A program made the translations under genes and the position numbers. Positions 22,780 through 33,600 of a DNA stretch of 64,000 nucleotides are shown in pieces. How positions within the stretch are numbered: the stretch's first letter is position 1; each line of letters opens with the position of its first letter. The notes below the pieces were generated by a model. That model was not told the origin of the DNA. It ran no database searches and saw only the letters and a program-made list of their open reading frames with translations. Source of the DNA: Pratylenchus scribneri (lineage: Eukaryota; Nematoda; Chromadorea; Rhabditida; Pratylenchidae); NCBI GenBank assembly GCA_030063045.1, contig JAQSEB010000173.1, positions 1-64,000 of the forward strand, read 5' to 3'.

Positions 22780-23250
22780 CTGAATTATGTTTATTTAAAA
22801 CGTTCTTTTTCTTTCATTAATTAACTAGGGTAGCTCAAAGTCAGTCTTAGATCGAAGAACTTCGGTTTCGGTTTTGAATGGTTTTCAAAAAAAGGCCATA
22901 AATTTATTTTTTTTTAAATCGAAACAAACAAAAATTCTCCATCAATTCTCAAAATTTTCTATCCAACATGGATAAATCTTAATTATAAATAACACTGCAG
23001 AGAGAAAATTTGTAATGATTATGAATCTGCCAGGAAAAATTTTTGCTTAAAAATGGAGTCATCAATAGGATAAATTTTAGCTAAAAATGGCTCAAGGAAA
23101 ATTTAACCAAAAATGCCATTAGGGAGAACTGCAAAACCTAAAACCGATCGATTTTGACCCTCGGTTTGGCCAATTTTTGAAGTTCATTTTCAGTTTTTGG
23201 GCCAAAAATCCTCGATTTCGATTTCTAAAACCGATATTGAACTACCCAAC

Positions 23251-24396
23251 TCAATACCTAGCCAATTGTGAGGCCTCTGAACAATTAATATTATCCGAGG
23301 ACGACGTTGCCAATCCATCAATTTGTGTAAAATTAACTGCCGTCAGTTCGGTGTCCATACAATTCTGTTTGAATTTCTCCAATTTCTCGCGCACTTTTCC
23401 CCGTTTTTCCTCATCATTATAAATGTTGCCAAGTTCCCGGATGAATTCCACTGTTTTATTATTGATAATATCTTCAATTGCATTGGCACAATCCGCCGAA
23501 TTTGCAAAGAAACCATTAGGACCCCTAATAATAAACAAAAATAATTCTATAATCTACATTAATAATTAAGTTCAAAATTTTTTTAATTTTTATAAAGAAT
23601 TAATAAATAACCAATAAATTTGTTAGTGAACGCCCCAACTTGTCGCCGTTTATAATAACTCTTCAATTGAACTAATTTTAATGATTTTACTATTATTAAA
23701 TAGCTTGTTGGCTATTCAATAATATTAATTTAATTGTATTATTTAATTTGGTTCAGAATTGTTGAAGTAATGCCCAAAGAACCAATGAATGTTTCTTCGC
23801 TTATCCATTGTAAAAATTATTTTAAGTGGTTTTATTGGCATAATAACTCCACCAATTCTGAACCAAATTAAATTAGAAAAGATAAGCAACAGCCTTCTCT
23901 TTAATTTATAGCAAAATTATCTAATTCGGTTCAATCTTTGATGAGTTATTATTAACGGCGACAAGTTGGTTTTTCCTTCTGGGTTTTCCCTTATAAATTA
24001 AAATACCATTGAGCCAAATTGAAGTAGAGAAAAAATTTGGACACTTTCAAATGTTCATCATAGCCAAGTGTGGAAAATTGGTCTAGAAATTCGACGACGC
24101 CTCTCAAACCTCTATCAGATTTTTTGGAAATTTCCATTCCAAATGCATTGGCCAACATTCGAATTGAGGCCACCACCGCCTGCCATATATATTCGCGGGC
24201 TTGTCCAAAATCATTTTTCTCCAAAAATTCTTGTGCAATGTTCAATGGAAATTGTGGGGTTGTGAAAATATCTTTCGAATTTTTGACACTGAATTTTGTT
24301 TTTTTTATCCTTTTTTTATAAATTTTAAATTAACTTGGCCAATTCCGATGCCATTTTATCAGCGATGGAATGGATTAAATCTTTTGAAGATGACAT
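23251..24396 (-). CDS. Unrecognised small protein family, member 2 (complete)
   Basis: Complete three-exon paralogue of the gene at 21300-22779; function unknown. Exons 24396-24335, 24288-24007 and 23524-23251 join in matching phases to ~205 residues. It starts MSSSKDLIHSIADKMASELA, then has a helical segment FLEKNDFGQAREYIWQAVVA followed by SIRMLANAFGMEI, and the shared C-terminal block ELGNIYNDEEKRGKVREKLE with a longer serine/asparagine-containing tail. Compared with member 1 it lacks the proline/methionine middle section. An AG at 24417-24418 (ttttag) 20 nt before the ATG could be a spliced-leader acceptor. The segment 'LEKNDFGQARE...IRMLANAFGM' distantly resembles PaREP1/HEPN-type helical domains; this is a guess for profile searching. 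The two genes are head-to-tail and probably a tandem duplication. Confidence 0.78.
23625..23970. mobile_element. Inverted-repeat element, family Q copy
   Basis: The cleanest copy of the family: the ends are aacttgtcgccgtttataat and attaacggcgacaagtt, nearly perfect inverted repeats of ~25 bp. It sits in the intron of the minus-strand gene 23251-24396. Confidence 0.85.
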
Positions 24397-24757
24397 TAAG
24401 CAACGAGAATTAGAAACTAAAATCCGCACAAAAAATTGGTGGTCTTCGACTATTTTCAAACCGTATTATTATGATTTTGTAAATAATCGAACAGATTTTG
24501 GCCAATTTTTATTATTTAAAATAGAGAATTTTTTGTTGCTGCTGAAAAAAATGTCAATAAGTTTCGTTGATTATTGTTTATTGATATTACCTATTTATTG
24601 TTTAAAAAAAAATCCTATCGCTATATAATTTGCCAGAATTTTCCAGAACAAAAAATATCTACCCTTAGTAAAAAGTCTAAATTAGATAAAAAATAGCTTA
24701 ATTTTATCGAAAAAATTGAATCTTGGATTTAAATTTATATGATATGCAAACAAATTT

Positions 24758-24763
24758 TTTATT
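24758..24763 (-). terminator. Candidate poly(A) signal of the MYND gene
   Basis: AATAAA on the minus strand, ~170 nt beyond the stop of the MYND gene at 24932. It lies in the 3' flank conserved with the paralogous gene. Confidence 0.5.
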
Positions 24764-24769
24764 CTTGCC

Positions 24770-24931
24770 ATGCATCCATTCATCATCATTTAATATGGAT
24801 ATGGGAATGTGGAAAATTAACAAAAATCCGTGAAATGATTGAATGGATCGGCTCAACAAATTGAAATATATTTTCTCATCAAAACAATTCATTCTTTAAA
24901 TGGTATTCATTCGAATATATTCTTCCATCAA
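24770..24931. repeat. Duplicated 3' flank, copy A
   Basis: Sequence containing gggaatgtggaaaattaac and gaaatatattttctcatcaa is repeated at 37460-37621, in the same position relative to the paralogous MYND gene. The duplication therefore included non-coding downstream DNA. Confidence 0.8.
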
Positions 24932-27900
24932 TCATTTCCCGCAAAGCATGAAAAAGTCGATTATATCCTCGCAATCTTCCAACTTCACGTCCATAAATTC
25001 CTCTTGTTGAAGTCGCAACCACCAAGCCTCAAACGAATTAGCTTCAGTCCAATTCTTCCTGTAAAAAATTCTTTGGTTATTTATTTCCAATGGAATTTTA
25101 AGAGCATAAAATATTCACTTCTGCACTTTGAGCACCAGAATTGGTCCAGCCCAGCGGCCTGGAACTTTGCCGTCAGTGATTTTGTAAACGCATTCATTCA
25201 ACTTTGAGCCATCAATCTGATATGTGGCACGATAGTGAAATTGCAGTGTATTTTCCATATGATGCGGATAATGTTCGCTAGTATCGCCACCGTACATTGG
25301 ATTGTCGCGGCTTCCGGTTCGGACTCCATAGCCACCTCCCCATTTTAGTGGATTTGCATGAATGCCTAAAAAAATTGGATAATTTATTAAATTTTGTTCA
25401 AATTAAAAATTTTACCTCGGATATATCCGTCAATGTCTGGAATCCAGAAAGAATTACCATCCACATGTTCCAAATTCAGTGTGACTTCAACGAATTTTGG
25501 TTTGGCTTCCTTCTCGGGCATCAACAACACTCCATAGACGGATTTCTTTGAACCTTTAAAAACAATTGGTACTTTTAATATTGTGTCTTGTATGCCTAGG
25601 AATAATCAGAACTCATAAATCAAATAAAGTTAGAGATAATTAAGAACTTAGAAATCAGAATAAAATCAGAACTTAGAAATTACTATTCTGAACTTTTAGA
25701 AATTGGAACAAAATCATAATTCAAAAATCAGACCATTATCAGAAAATCAGAATATCAGAAATTAAAAATCAGAACAATATCAGAAAATTATTAAATAAAA
25801 TCAGAAAAATCTGAATAAAATCAGAATTAATAATCAGAATAAAATCAGAAATAAAAATCAGACCATTATCAGAAAATCAGAAATTAAAATTCAGAACAAT
25901 ATCAGAAAATTAGTAAATAAAATCAGAAATTAAAAATCAGACCATTATCAGAAAATCAGAAATTAAAATTCAGAACAATATCAGAAAATTAGAATAAAAT
26001 CAGAAAAATCTGAATAAAATCAGAATTAATAATCAGAATAAAATCAGAAATAAAAATCAGAATAAAATCAGAAATAAAAATCAGAATAAAATCAGAACAA
26101 AATCAGAATTAAAAATCAGAATAAAATCAGAATTAATAATCAGAATAAAATCAGAAATAAAAATCAGAATAAAATCAGAATTAAAAATCAGAATAAAATC
26201 AGAAATAAAAATCAGAATAAAATCAGAACAAAATCAGAATTAAAAATCAGAATTAATAATCAGAATAAAATCAGAAATAAAAATCAGAATAAAATCAGAA
26301 CAAAATCAGAATTAAAAATCAGAATAAAATCAGAATAAAATCAGAATTAATAATCAGAATAAAATCAGAAATAAAAATCAGAACAAAATCAAAATAAAAT
26401 CAGAATTAAAAATCGGAATAAAATCAGAATAAAATCAGAATAAAATCAGAATTAAAAATCAGAATTAAATCAGAAATTAAAAATCAGAACAAAATCAAAA
26501 TAAAATCAGAATTAATCCGAATTAAAAATCAGAATAAAATCAAACCAGAAATAAGAATAAAATCAGAACTTAGAAATTAGAATAAAATCAGAAATAAAAA
26601 TCAGAATAAAATCAGAAATAAAAATCAGAATAAAATCAGAACAAAATCAGAATTAAAAATCAGAATAAAATCAGAATTAATAATCAGAATAAAATCAGAA
26701 ATAAAAATCAGAATAAAATCAGAATTAAAAATCAGAATAAAATCAGAAATAAAAATCAGAATAAAATCAGAACAAAATCAGAATTAAAAATCAGAATTAA
26801 TAATCAGAATAAAATCAGAAATAAAAATCAGAATAAAATCAGAACAAAATCAGAATTAAAAATCAGAATAAAATCAGAATAAAATCAGAATTAATAATCA
26901 GAATAAAATCAGAAATAAAAATCAGAACAAAATCAAAATAAAATCAGAATTAAAAATCAGAATAAAATCAGAACAAAATCAGAATTAAAAATCAGAATAA
27001 AATCAGAATAAAATCAGAATTAATAATCAGAATAAAATCAGAAATAAAAATCAGAACAAAATCAAAATAAAATCAGAATAAAATCAAACCAGAAATAAGA
27101 ATAAAATCAGAACTTAGAAATTAGAATAAAATCAGAAATAAAAATCAGAATAAAATCAGAAATAAAAATCAGAATAAAATCAGAACAAAATCAGAATTAA
27201 AAATCAGAATAAAATCAGAATTAATAATCAGAATAAAATCAGAAATAAAAATCAGAATAAAATCAGAATTAAAAATCAGAATAAAATCAGAAATAAAAAT
27301 CAGAATAAAATCAGAACAAAATCAGAATTAAAAATCAGAATTAATAATCAGAATAAAATCAGAAATAAAAATCAGAATAAAATCAGAAATAAAAATCAGA
27401 ATAAAATCAGAACAAAATCAGAATAAAATCAGAACAAAATCAGAATTAAAAATCAGAATTAATAATCAGAATAAAATCAGAAATAAAAATCAGAATAAAA
27501 TCAGAAATAAAAATCAGAATAAAATCAGAACAAAATCAGAATAAAATCAGAATTAATAATCAGAATAAAATCAGAAATAAAAATCAGAACAAAATCAAAA
27601 TAAAATCAGAATTAAAAATCGGAATAAAATCAGAATAAAATCAGAATAAAATCAGAATAAAATCAGAATAAAATCAGAATTAATAATCAGAATAAAATCA
27701 GAAATAAAAAACAGAATAAAATCAGAACAAAATCAGAATTAAAAATCAGAATAAAATCAGAATAAAATCAGAATTAATAATCAGAATAAAATCAGAAATA
27801 AAAATCAGAACAAAATCAAAATAAAATCAGAATTAAAAATCGGAATAAAATCAGAATAAAATCAGAATTAAAAATCAGAATTAAATCAGAAATTAAAAAT

Positions 27901-29597
27901 CAGAACAAAATCAAAATAAAATCAGAATTAATCCGAATTAAAAATCAGAATAAAATCAAACCAGAAATAAGAATAAAATCAGAACTTAGAAATTAGAATA
28001 AAATCAGAAATAAAAATCAGAATAAAATCAGAAATAAAAATCAGAATAAAATCAGAACAAAATCAGAATTAAAAATCAGAATAAAATCAGAATTAATAAT
28101 CAGAATAAAATCAGAAATAAAAATCAGAATAAAATCAGAATTAAAAATCAGAATAAAATCAGAAATAAAAATCAGAATAAAATCAGAACAAAATCAGAAT
28201 TAAAAATCAGAATTAATAATCAGAATAAAATCAGAAATAAAAATCAGAATAAAATCAGAAATAAAAATCAGAATAAAATCAGAACAAAATCAGAATAAAA
28301 TCAGAATTAATAATCAGAATAAAATCAGAAATAAAAATCAGAACAAAATCAAAATAAAATCAGAATTAAAAATCGGAATAAAATCAGAATAAAATCAGAA
28401 TAAAATCAGAATTAAAAATCAGAATTAAATCAGAAATTAAAAATCAGAACAAAATCAAAATAAAATCAGAATTAATCCGAATTAAAAATCAGAATAAAAT
28501 CAAACCAGAAATAAGAATAAAATCAGAACTTAGAAATTAGAATAAAATTAAACTTATAAAATCACAATTCCTAATTTGCGATTTTCCACATACCCATAGC
28601 CGAAAAATAGCCCAACTATTCCTTAGTGTTATTTAATTAAAATTTTTAAATTACTTGTCACTTCAACTTGTTTTTCCGGAAGCATGTTGATGTTACAAAA
28701 GTGCTTATGGCGTGGCCAATTGACCTGATAGCATTCCTTCGAGCAATAAAACTTCCATTTGCATTTTGAACATCGCAATTTTGTTGCTTTCTTGCACTCC
28801 AAACATTGATTGTACATGTACAGGCCCAACAATTCATCAATTCGCTCTTTTGGCACTCCATAACGTCCCATAAAATCGGCCATTGTGGCATTCGACACCT
28901 TCATGCCAATGCTGCAACCACCTGTACCTGTTTGCATTAAAAAGGGATTTTAAGTGAACATTTCTAAATTCCATTCTGCTTTTTTGCATTTTTTATAGAT
29001 TTATTTTTAAATTAAATTTGGTAAAATAAAAGGATGGTATTTAATTTGTCGAAAAAATTATTGAAAATGTCGAAAAAATTATAACGTTTTAGCGTTTCGT
29101 CCTCTAGACCCTGAAACCTTATATCCAATCGATAGATCTTGTCAAGATGCGCCGATTTGCATATATTTTGTCATGATTTGATTAAGGTATCAAATCACTT
29201 AAACCATCTTTGGTTCAAAACCAATTAAATCTGATAAATTATATACCATTCGATGCGTCTTGACGAGCTCTATCGATGGATATATGGTTTGAGGGTCTAG
29301 GAGGTATCGCTAAATTGTTATAATCTTTTCGACATAACTCTATTCGACATTTTAATAATATTTACGACAAACTAAATATTTTCCAAAATAAAAACCCAAT
29401 CAACCTGTATGCAAATGCAAGTAATAACCGAATCCATTCGATGAAATCTCCTTGACAACTTTATTTGCCTCATCCGATGCTTCTGGCTTTGATTGAAGTC
29501 GACGATCAATTACGGTAAGAAAAACACCAGACGACTCCTCATGTGACCCATAAATTATACGAATGGAACCGTCGTTGATTTCGTAATGAACAACCAT
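24932..29597 (-). CDS. MYND zinc-finger protein, copy A
   Basis: Five exons: 29597-29405, 28927-28655, 25553-25416, 25365-25119 and 25058-24932 (TGA), all phases consistent, 325 residues. Exon 1 encodes a conserved N-terminal block (YEINDGSIRIIYGSHEE). Exon 2 holds a MYND finger with spacing C-x2-C-x7-C-x2-C-x5-C-x3-C-x7-H-x3-C, including FYCSKEC and WPRHKHFC. The C-terminal half (GGGYGVRTGSR, HHMENTLQFHYRATYQIDGS, WAGPILVLKVQK) is a domain I do not recognise. MYND fingers usually bind proline-rich partner proteins; the role here is unknown. A paralogue lies at 37622-39810. An attcag at 29608-29613, ten nt before the ATG, suits a spliced-leader acceptor. The intron between exons 2 and 3 is stretched to ~3.1 kb by a satellite. 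Confidence 0.88.
25600..28560. repeat. ~2.9-kb satellite of aatcagaa-type units with higher-order structure
   Basis: Short units such as aatcagaataaaatcag and aatcagaattaataatcag fill the second intron of the MYND gene. The rarer marker caaaccagaaataagaat occurs at 26541, 27085, 27957 and 28501, spaced 544, 872 and 544 bp. This shows that larger blocks were copied. Confidence 0.95.
29040..29345. mobile_element. Inverted-repeat element, family P copy 5
   Basis: In the first intron of the MYND gene. The left end is gaaaatgtcgaaaaaattat and the right end ataatcttttcgacata, with interior 'caatcgatagatcttgtcaa' and 'cgatgcgtcttgacgagctc'. Confidence 0.75.
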
Positions 29598-29682
29598 TTA
29601 TATTGAACTGAATATTTTAATGAATGTCTGAAAATGTTATTACTTTTGAATGTGTGAAACAATTCTTCTACTGACTGGGGTC

Positions 29683-30072
29683 AAAACCGTACTACGACAC
29701 TTGCGGACCCGACACTTGCGGACGAAACGGTTTGGAGCCGAAGGTGGTAAAGCTGGAGTGGCATTGTTTATAGAATATTATTTTAGGCATAAAATTATCT
29801 ACAAAATGACATCAAAAGTTTTGGTCAATGTTGAATATTCACCGAGTTATGGCCAAAAAACAGCCAAAATGGCAATTTTAATTAAATCAGCGATTTTTTG
29901 GCCATAACTCGGTGAATATTCAACAATGACCAAAACTTTTGATGTCATTTTGTAGCTAATTTTATGCTTAATAATATACCATAAACAGTGCAACAATAGC
30001 TTTACCACCATCGGCGCCAGACCGTTTGATCCGCATGTGTAGAGTCCGCAAGTGTCGGCCAGCCGTTTTAGG
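29683..30072. mobile_element. Long imperfect inverted-repeat element between divergent genes
   Basis: About 390 bp that folds on itself. The outer ends are aaaccgtactacgacacttg and caagtgtcggccagccgttt. The middle arms (tggtaaagct / agctttacca) are partly conserved. The inner arms, about 60 bp around 29803-29862 and 29892-29953, are nearly perfect (gacatcaaaagttttggtca / tgaccaaaacttttgatgtc). It occupies the shared upstream region of the genes at 24932-29597 (-) and 30680-37165 (+). No coding capacity. Confidence 0.82.
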
Positions 30073-30679
30073 GGTTAGGTTAGATTTCGGAGAATACTTT
30101 ATTGGGTTTATCACTCACATTGATTTTGAAAAATACAAAATTAGTTGTTTGTGCTTTGGGTGAATGCGCTTTTGGGTTGGCCCCTCTGCTGGACCTCTTC
30201 CATTCATCACTTTACTATTTTGAAACAATTTTTCTACTGCACTGCTAGACATTTACATAAACATAACATGCGAAAGAAAAAAGATGCATAGGTATTATTG
30301 ATTTTTTCTTTCGTAATGATGAAATCGAATTCTCTTCAATTGAAATTTGAAAATGTCCAATCCAAACTCCAAAGCCAAGCCATCATCTCCTCATCATTCC
30401 CATTCACTGTTTCATTTGAAAATTTCAATTCAATTCCCCACCACAATCCAAACATTTTTCTCTACCAATATATAATAGAATATAGAACATAAATAATTTT
30501 TTTAAACCTTTTTTCATTCGTCACAATTTATTAATTAGCTTCGTTTTTATTTTTACATGTATTTAAATGCAATGTTTTCCATATTTCTAATGTCATTTTC
30601 ATTTATTTATTTACCTTTTTAACTGATTTAGGAAAAACTTTGCCCTGCTGAAAATTTTACTTGAAAAAAGCAAATCTCT

Positions 30680-33600
30680 ATGGATTCCAAGAATAATAAC
30701 AACCAATCAAATGATCTGAATATGTCCAAAGCAGAACAATTAAAGAAGAAGGCAAATGATGAATATGGTAAGGGCAATTATGTGGCAGCAATCAAGACTT
30801 ACACCGAGATTCTGAAATTATCCGGCATTCCATCTGATCTTCGGGTAAAATATTATGTTAAAAAAGTATATGATCAGAAATGGATACTATTTTTTAACCT
30901 CAATCAAAGAAGTTTTTGACTTCTAATAAATCAGAAATCGATTTTAGACCTAGCATATACCAATTTGTAGATCTCATTCTCATCGAGACGTATCGAATGG
31001 TATGTAAACTGTTAGATTTTTACCTAAAATTAAAGTGTTTATAATCAAAACTGAAAAATATGGTTCAAACGGTTTAATACCCTTTAAATTTGACAAAACC
31101 ATGACAAATTATATACTAATCAATGCTTTTCGATGAGATCTACAAATTAGTATAAGGTTTTTAGGGTCTATGGCGGTATTTGATTTATTAAAAACTACTT
31201 TGGATATAATAAAAACTATTTCGCATCAAAAATAGTAGTTTAAGCTTAATTTAATATATTTAAAGAATTTTCTAATTTTATTTTCATATTCGTCAGGCTA
31301 CAATCTTTTCGAATCGTTCTGTCGCCTTCCTCTGCGAGAATAACATCACAATGGCCATAAAGGATGCGGAAATGTCGATTCAATTGCGATCATCATGGTG
31401 GCGGCCCTATTATCGTCTTGGATGTGCCTTTGATGCCGGCAACCAGCTGGAAAAGGCAATCACCCAATTTGAGACTGCACTGGCATTGAATCCGGAGGAA
31501 AAATCCATCAAGGAGAAGCTCTACAAAGTCCGACATCAATTTGGAATTCAATCGCGAGACGAATGTTTGGCACCACATCCGGAATTGATGAGTGAAGAGG
31601 AACAAATGCAAAAATTGTACCGGAGATTCGCACCGGAAGAAGTGAAAAATCTGATGGAAAAGGCCAAAGACAAGCCATATTTTTCCAACGTGCTCAAAGG
31701 GCATCAATATCGAGATGGAATGGGCGGCCAGAAACAAGACTACGCACAGGCCGCAAAACATTATGCGGAGGCAGCACGGCTGGGAAATCCCGAAGGAATG
31801 TACAATTTGGCACAATTGTATGGCAAAGGGCAGGGTGTCAAACAGGACTATGACACGTCGATTTATTGGCTTCGCAAGGCAGCCGAAATGAAACATCCAG
31901 CCGCAAATGTTTGTGGAATAGCCCATGCACAGCATTCATTGGGACTTAAATATACGGAAGGAGTCGGTGTCAAAAAGGTACAAATTTTATTAATTTAATT
32001 GGATTCTAATTTGAAATTTCAATTTTAATGTCATCCAAATTTTTGTACATTTTATCTTTTTCATCTTTATCAACAAATAATAATTTTTTTTGACTATTTC
32101 AGGATTTGAAGGAAGCAGTTCGATGGTATGAAATGGCAGTGAAAAATAATTTTGGACCATCCGCAAACAATTTGGGCATGTTTTACAAAAATGGCTGGGG
32201 TGTGGAACGATCGCTGGAAAAGGCATTTCTTTACTTCCAAATGTCCGCCGATTCGGGTGACACGCCGGGAATGATAAATTTGGCTGAATGTTATTTGAAT
32301 GCTGAAGGGACCGGCAAATTTGAAGGGGACAGGGAAAAAGGTGGGTGAAACGAATGAATGAATTTCCTTATAATTTTTAATTAATCAAATTTTATTATGA
32401 TTACTTAAAATTTAAATAATTTTTGTCAATTTGAAGCATTGCATTGGCTTCGTCGTGCCGCTTCATTGGGTGATTTGTTGGCCGAACAAAGAATTCAAGA
32501 ATTGGAAGAACGGTTCAATGACCCAATTGGAGATCTATTTTTGAAGGTAATAAAATCAAAGAATTTATAAAATCAATTTAAATAAATTTCTATGAAAAAA
32601 AATTGGCGGAACAAAAAACTAAATGTTTGGAGGAACAAAAAAAACAAGTGTTTGGAGGAACAAAAAAGGGAAACGAAAAAAAAATGTTTGGGAAACGAAA
32701 ACACAAAATGTTTGGGATACGAAAACACAAATGTTTGTGGGAATAAAAACAATGTTGGGGAAACGAAAACACAAATGTTTGTGGGAATAAAAACAATGCT
32801 TGGGAAACGAAAACATAAAATGTTTGAAGAAACAAAAACACAAAATGTTTTGAGGAACAAAAATACAAAATGTTTGGGATACGAAAACACAAATGTTTGT
32901 GGGAATAAAAACAATGTTGGGGAAACGAAAACACAAATGTTTGTGGGAATAAAAACAATGCTTGGGAAACGAAAACATAAAATGTTTGAAGAAACAAAAA
33001 CACAAAATGTTTTGAGGAACAAAAATACAAAATGTTTGGGAAACAAAAACACAAAGTGTTGGGAAGAATAAAAACACAAATGTTTGGGAAACGACACAAA
33101 TGTTTGAGGGAATAAAAACAATGTTTGGGAAACGAAAACACAAATGTTTGTGGGAATAAAAACAATCTTTGTGAAACGAAAACACAATGTTTGGGAAACG
33201 AAAACACAAATGTTTGGGAGAGTAAAAAACAATGTTTGGGAAACGAAAACACAAAAGTTTGGGGGAGTAAAAAACAATGTTTGGGGGAGCAAAAACACAA
33301 AATGTTTGGATGGATATTTTAATTCTAATTTTATCTAATATTTCAAAAACTTAAAAAAAATAAATTCTCATTTTTTCCTTTTATTAGTTTCAATCAATGA
33401 TGAAACCTACAGTACCAGAAGGAATGGGCTCCAAGAATTGGTTGACGGAGGAACAACAACAATTTTTTCCAGCAATTAAGGCCGCCGCTGAAAAAGGCTC
33501 AATTGTGGCCAAAGAGGTATTGACAATTGGGTGTTGCCTGGATGCTGCATTGGAAGCATTCAAACGTGGGGATCACGCCCAAATGATTGAACAAATGGCA

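Noticed and set aside
24335..24628. 97-codon plus-strand open frame
   Set aside because: It lies opposite the first exon and leader of the minus-strand gene 23251-24396, which has homology and splice support; the plus-strand frame has none.
32573..33322. Up to 241-codon open frames on the minus strand
   Set aside because: These are repeat translations of the aaatgtttgg array inside an intron of the plus-strand TPR gene.
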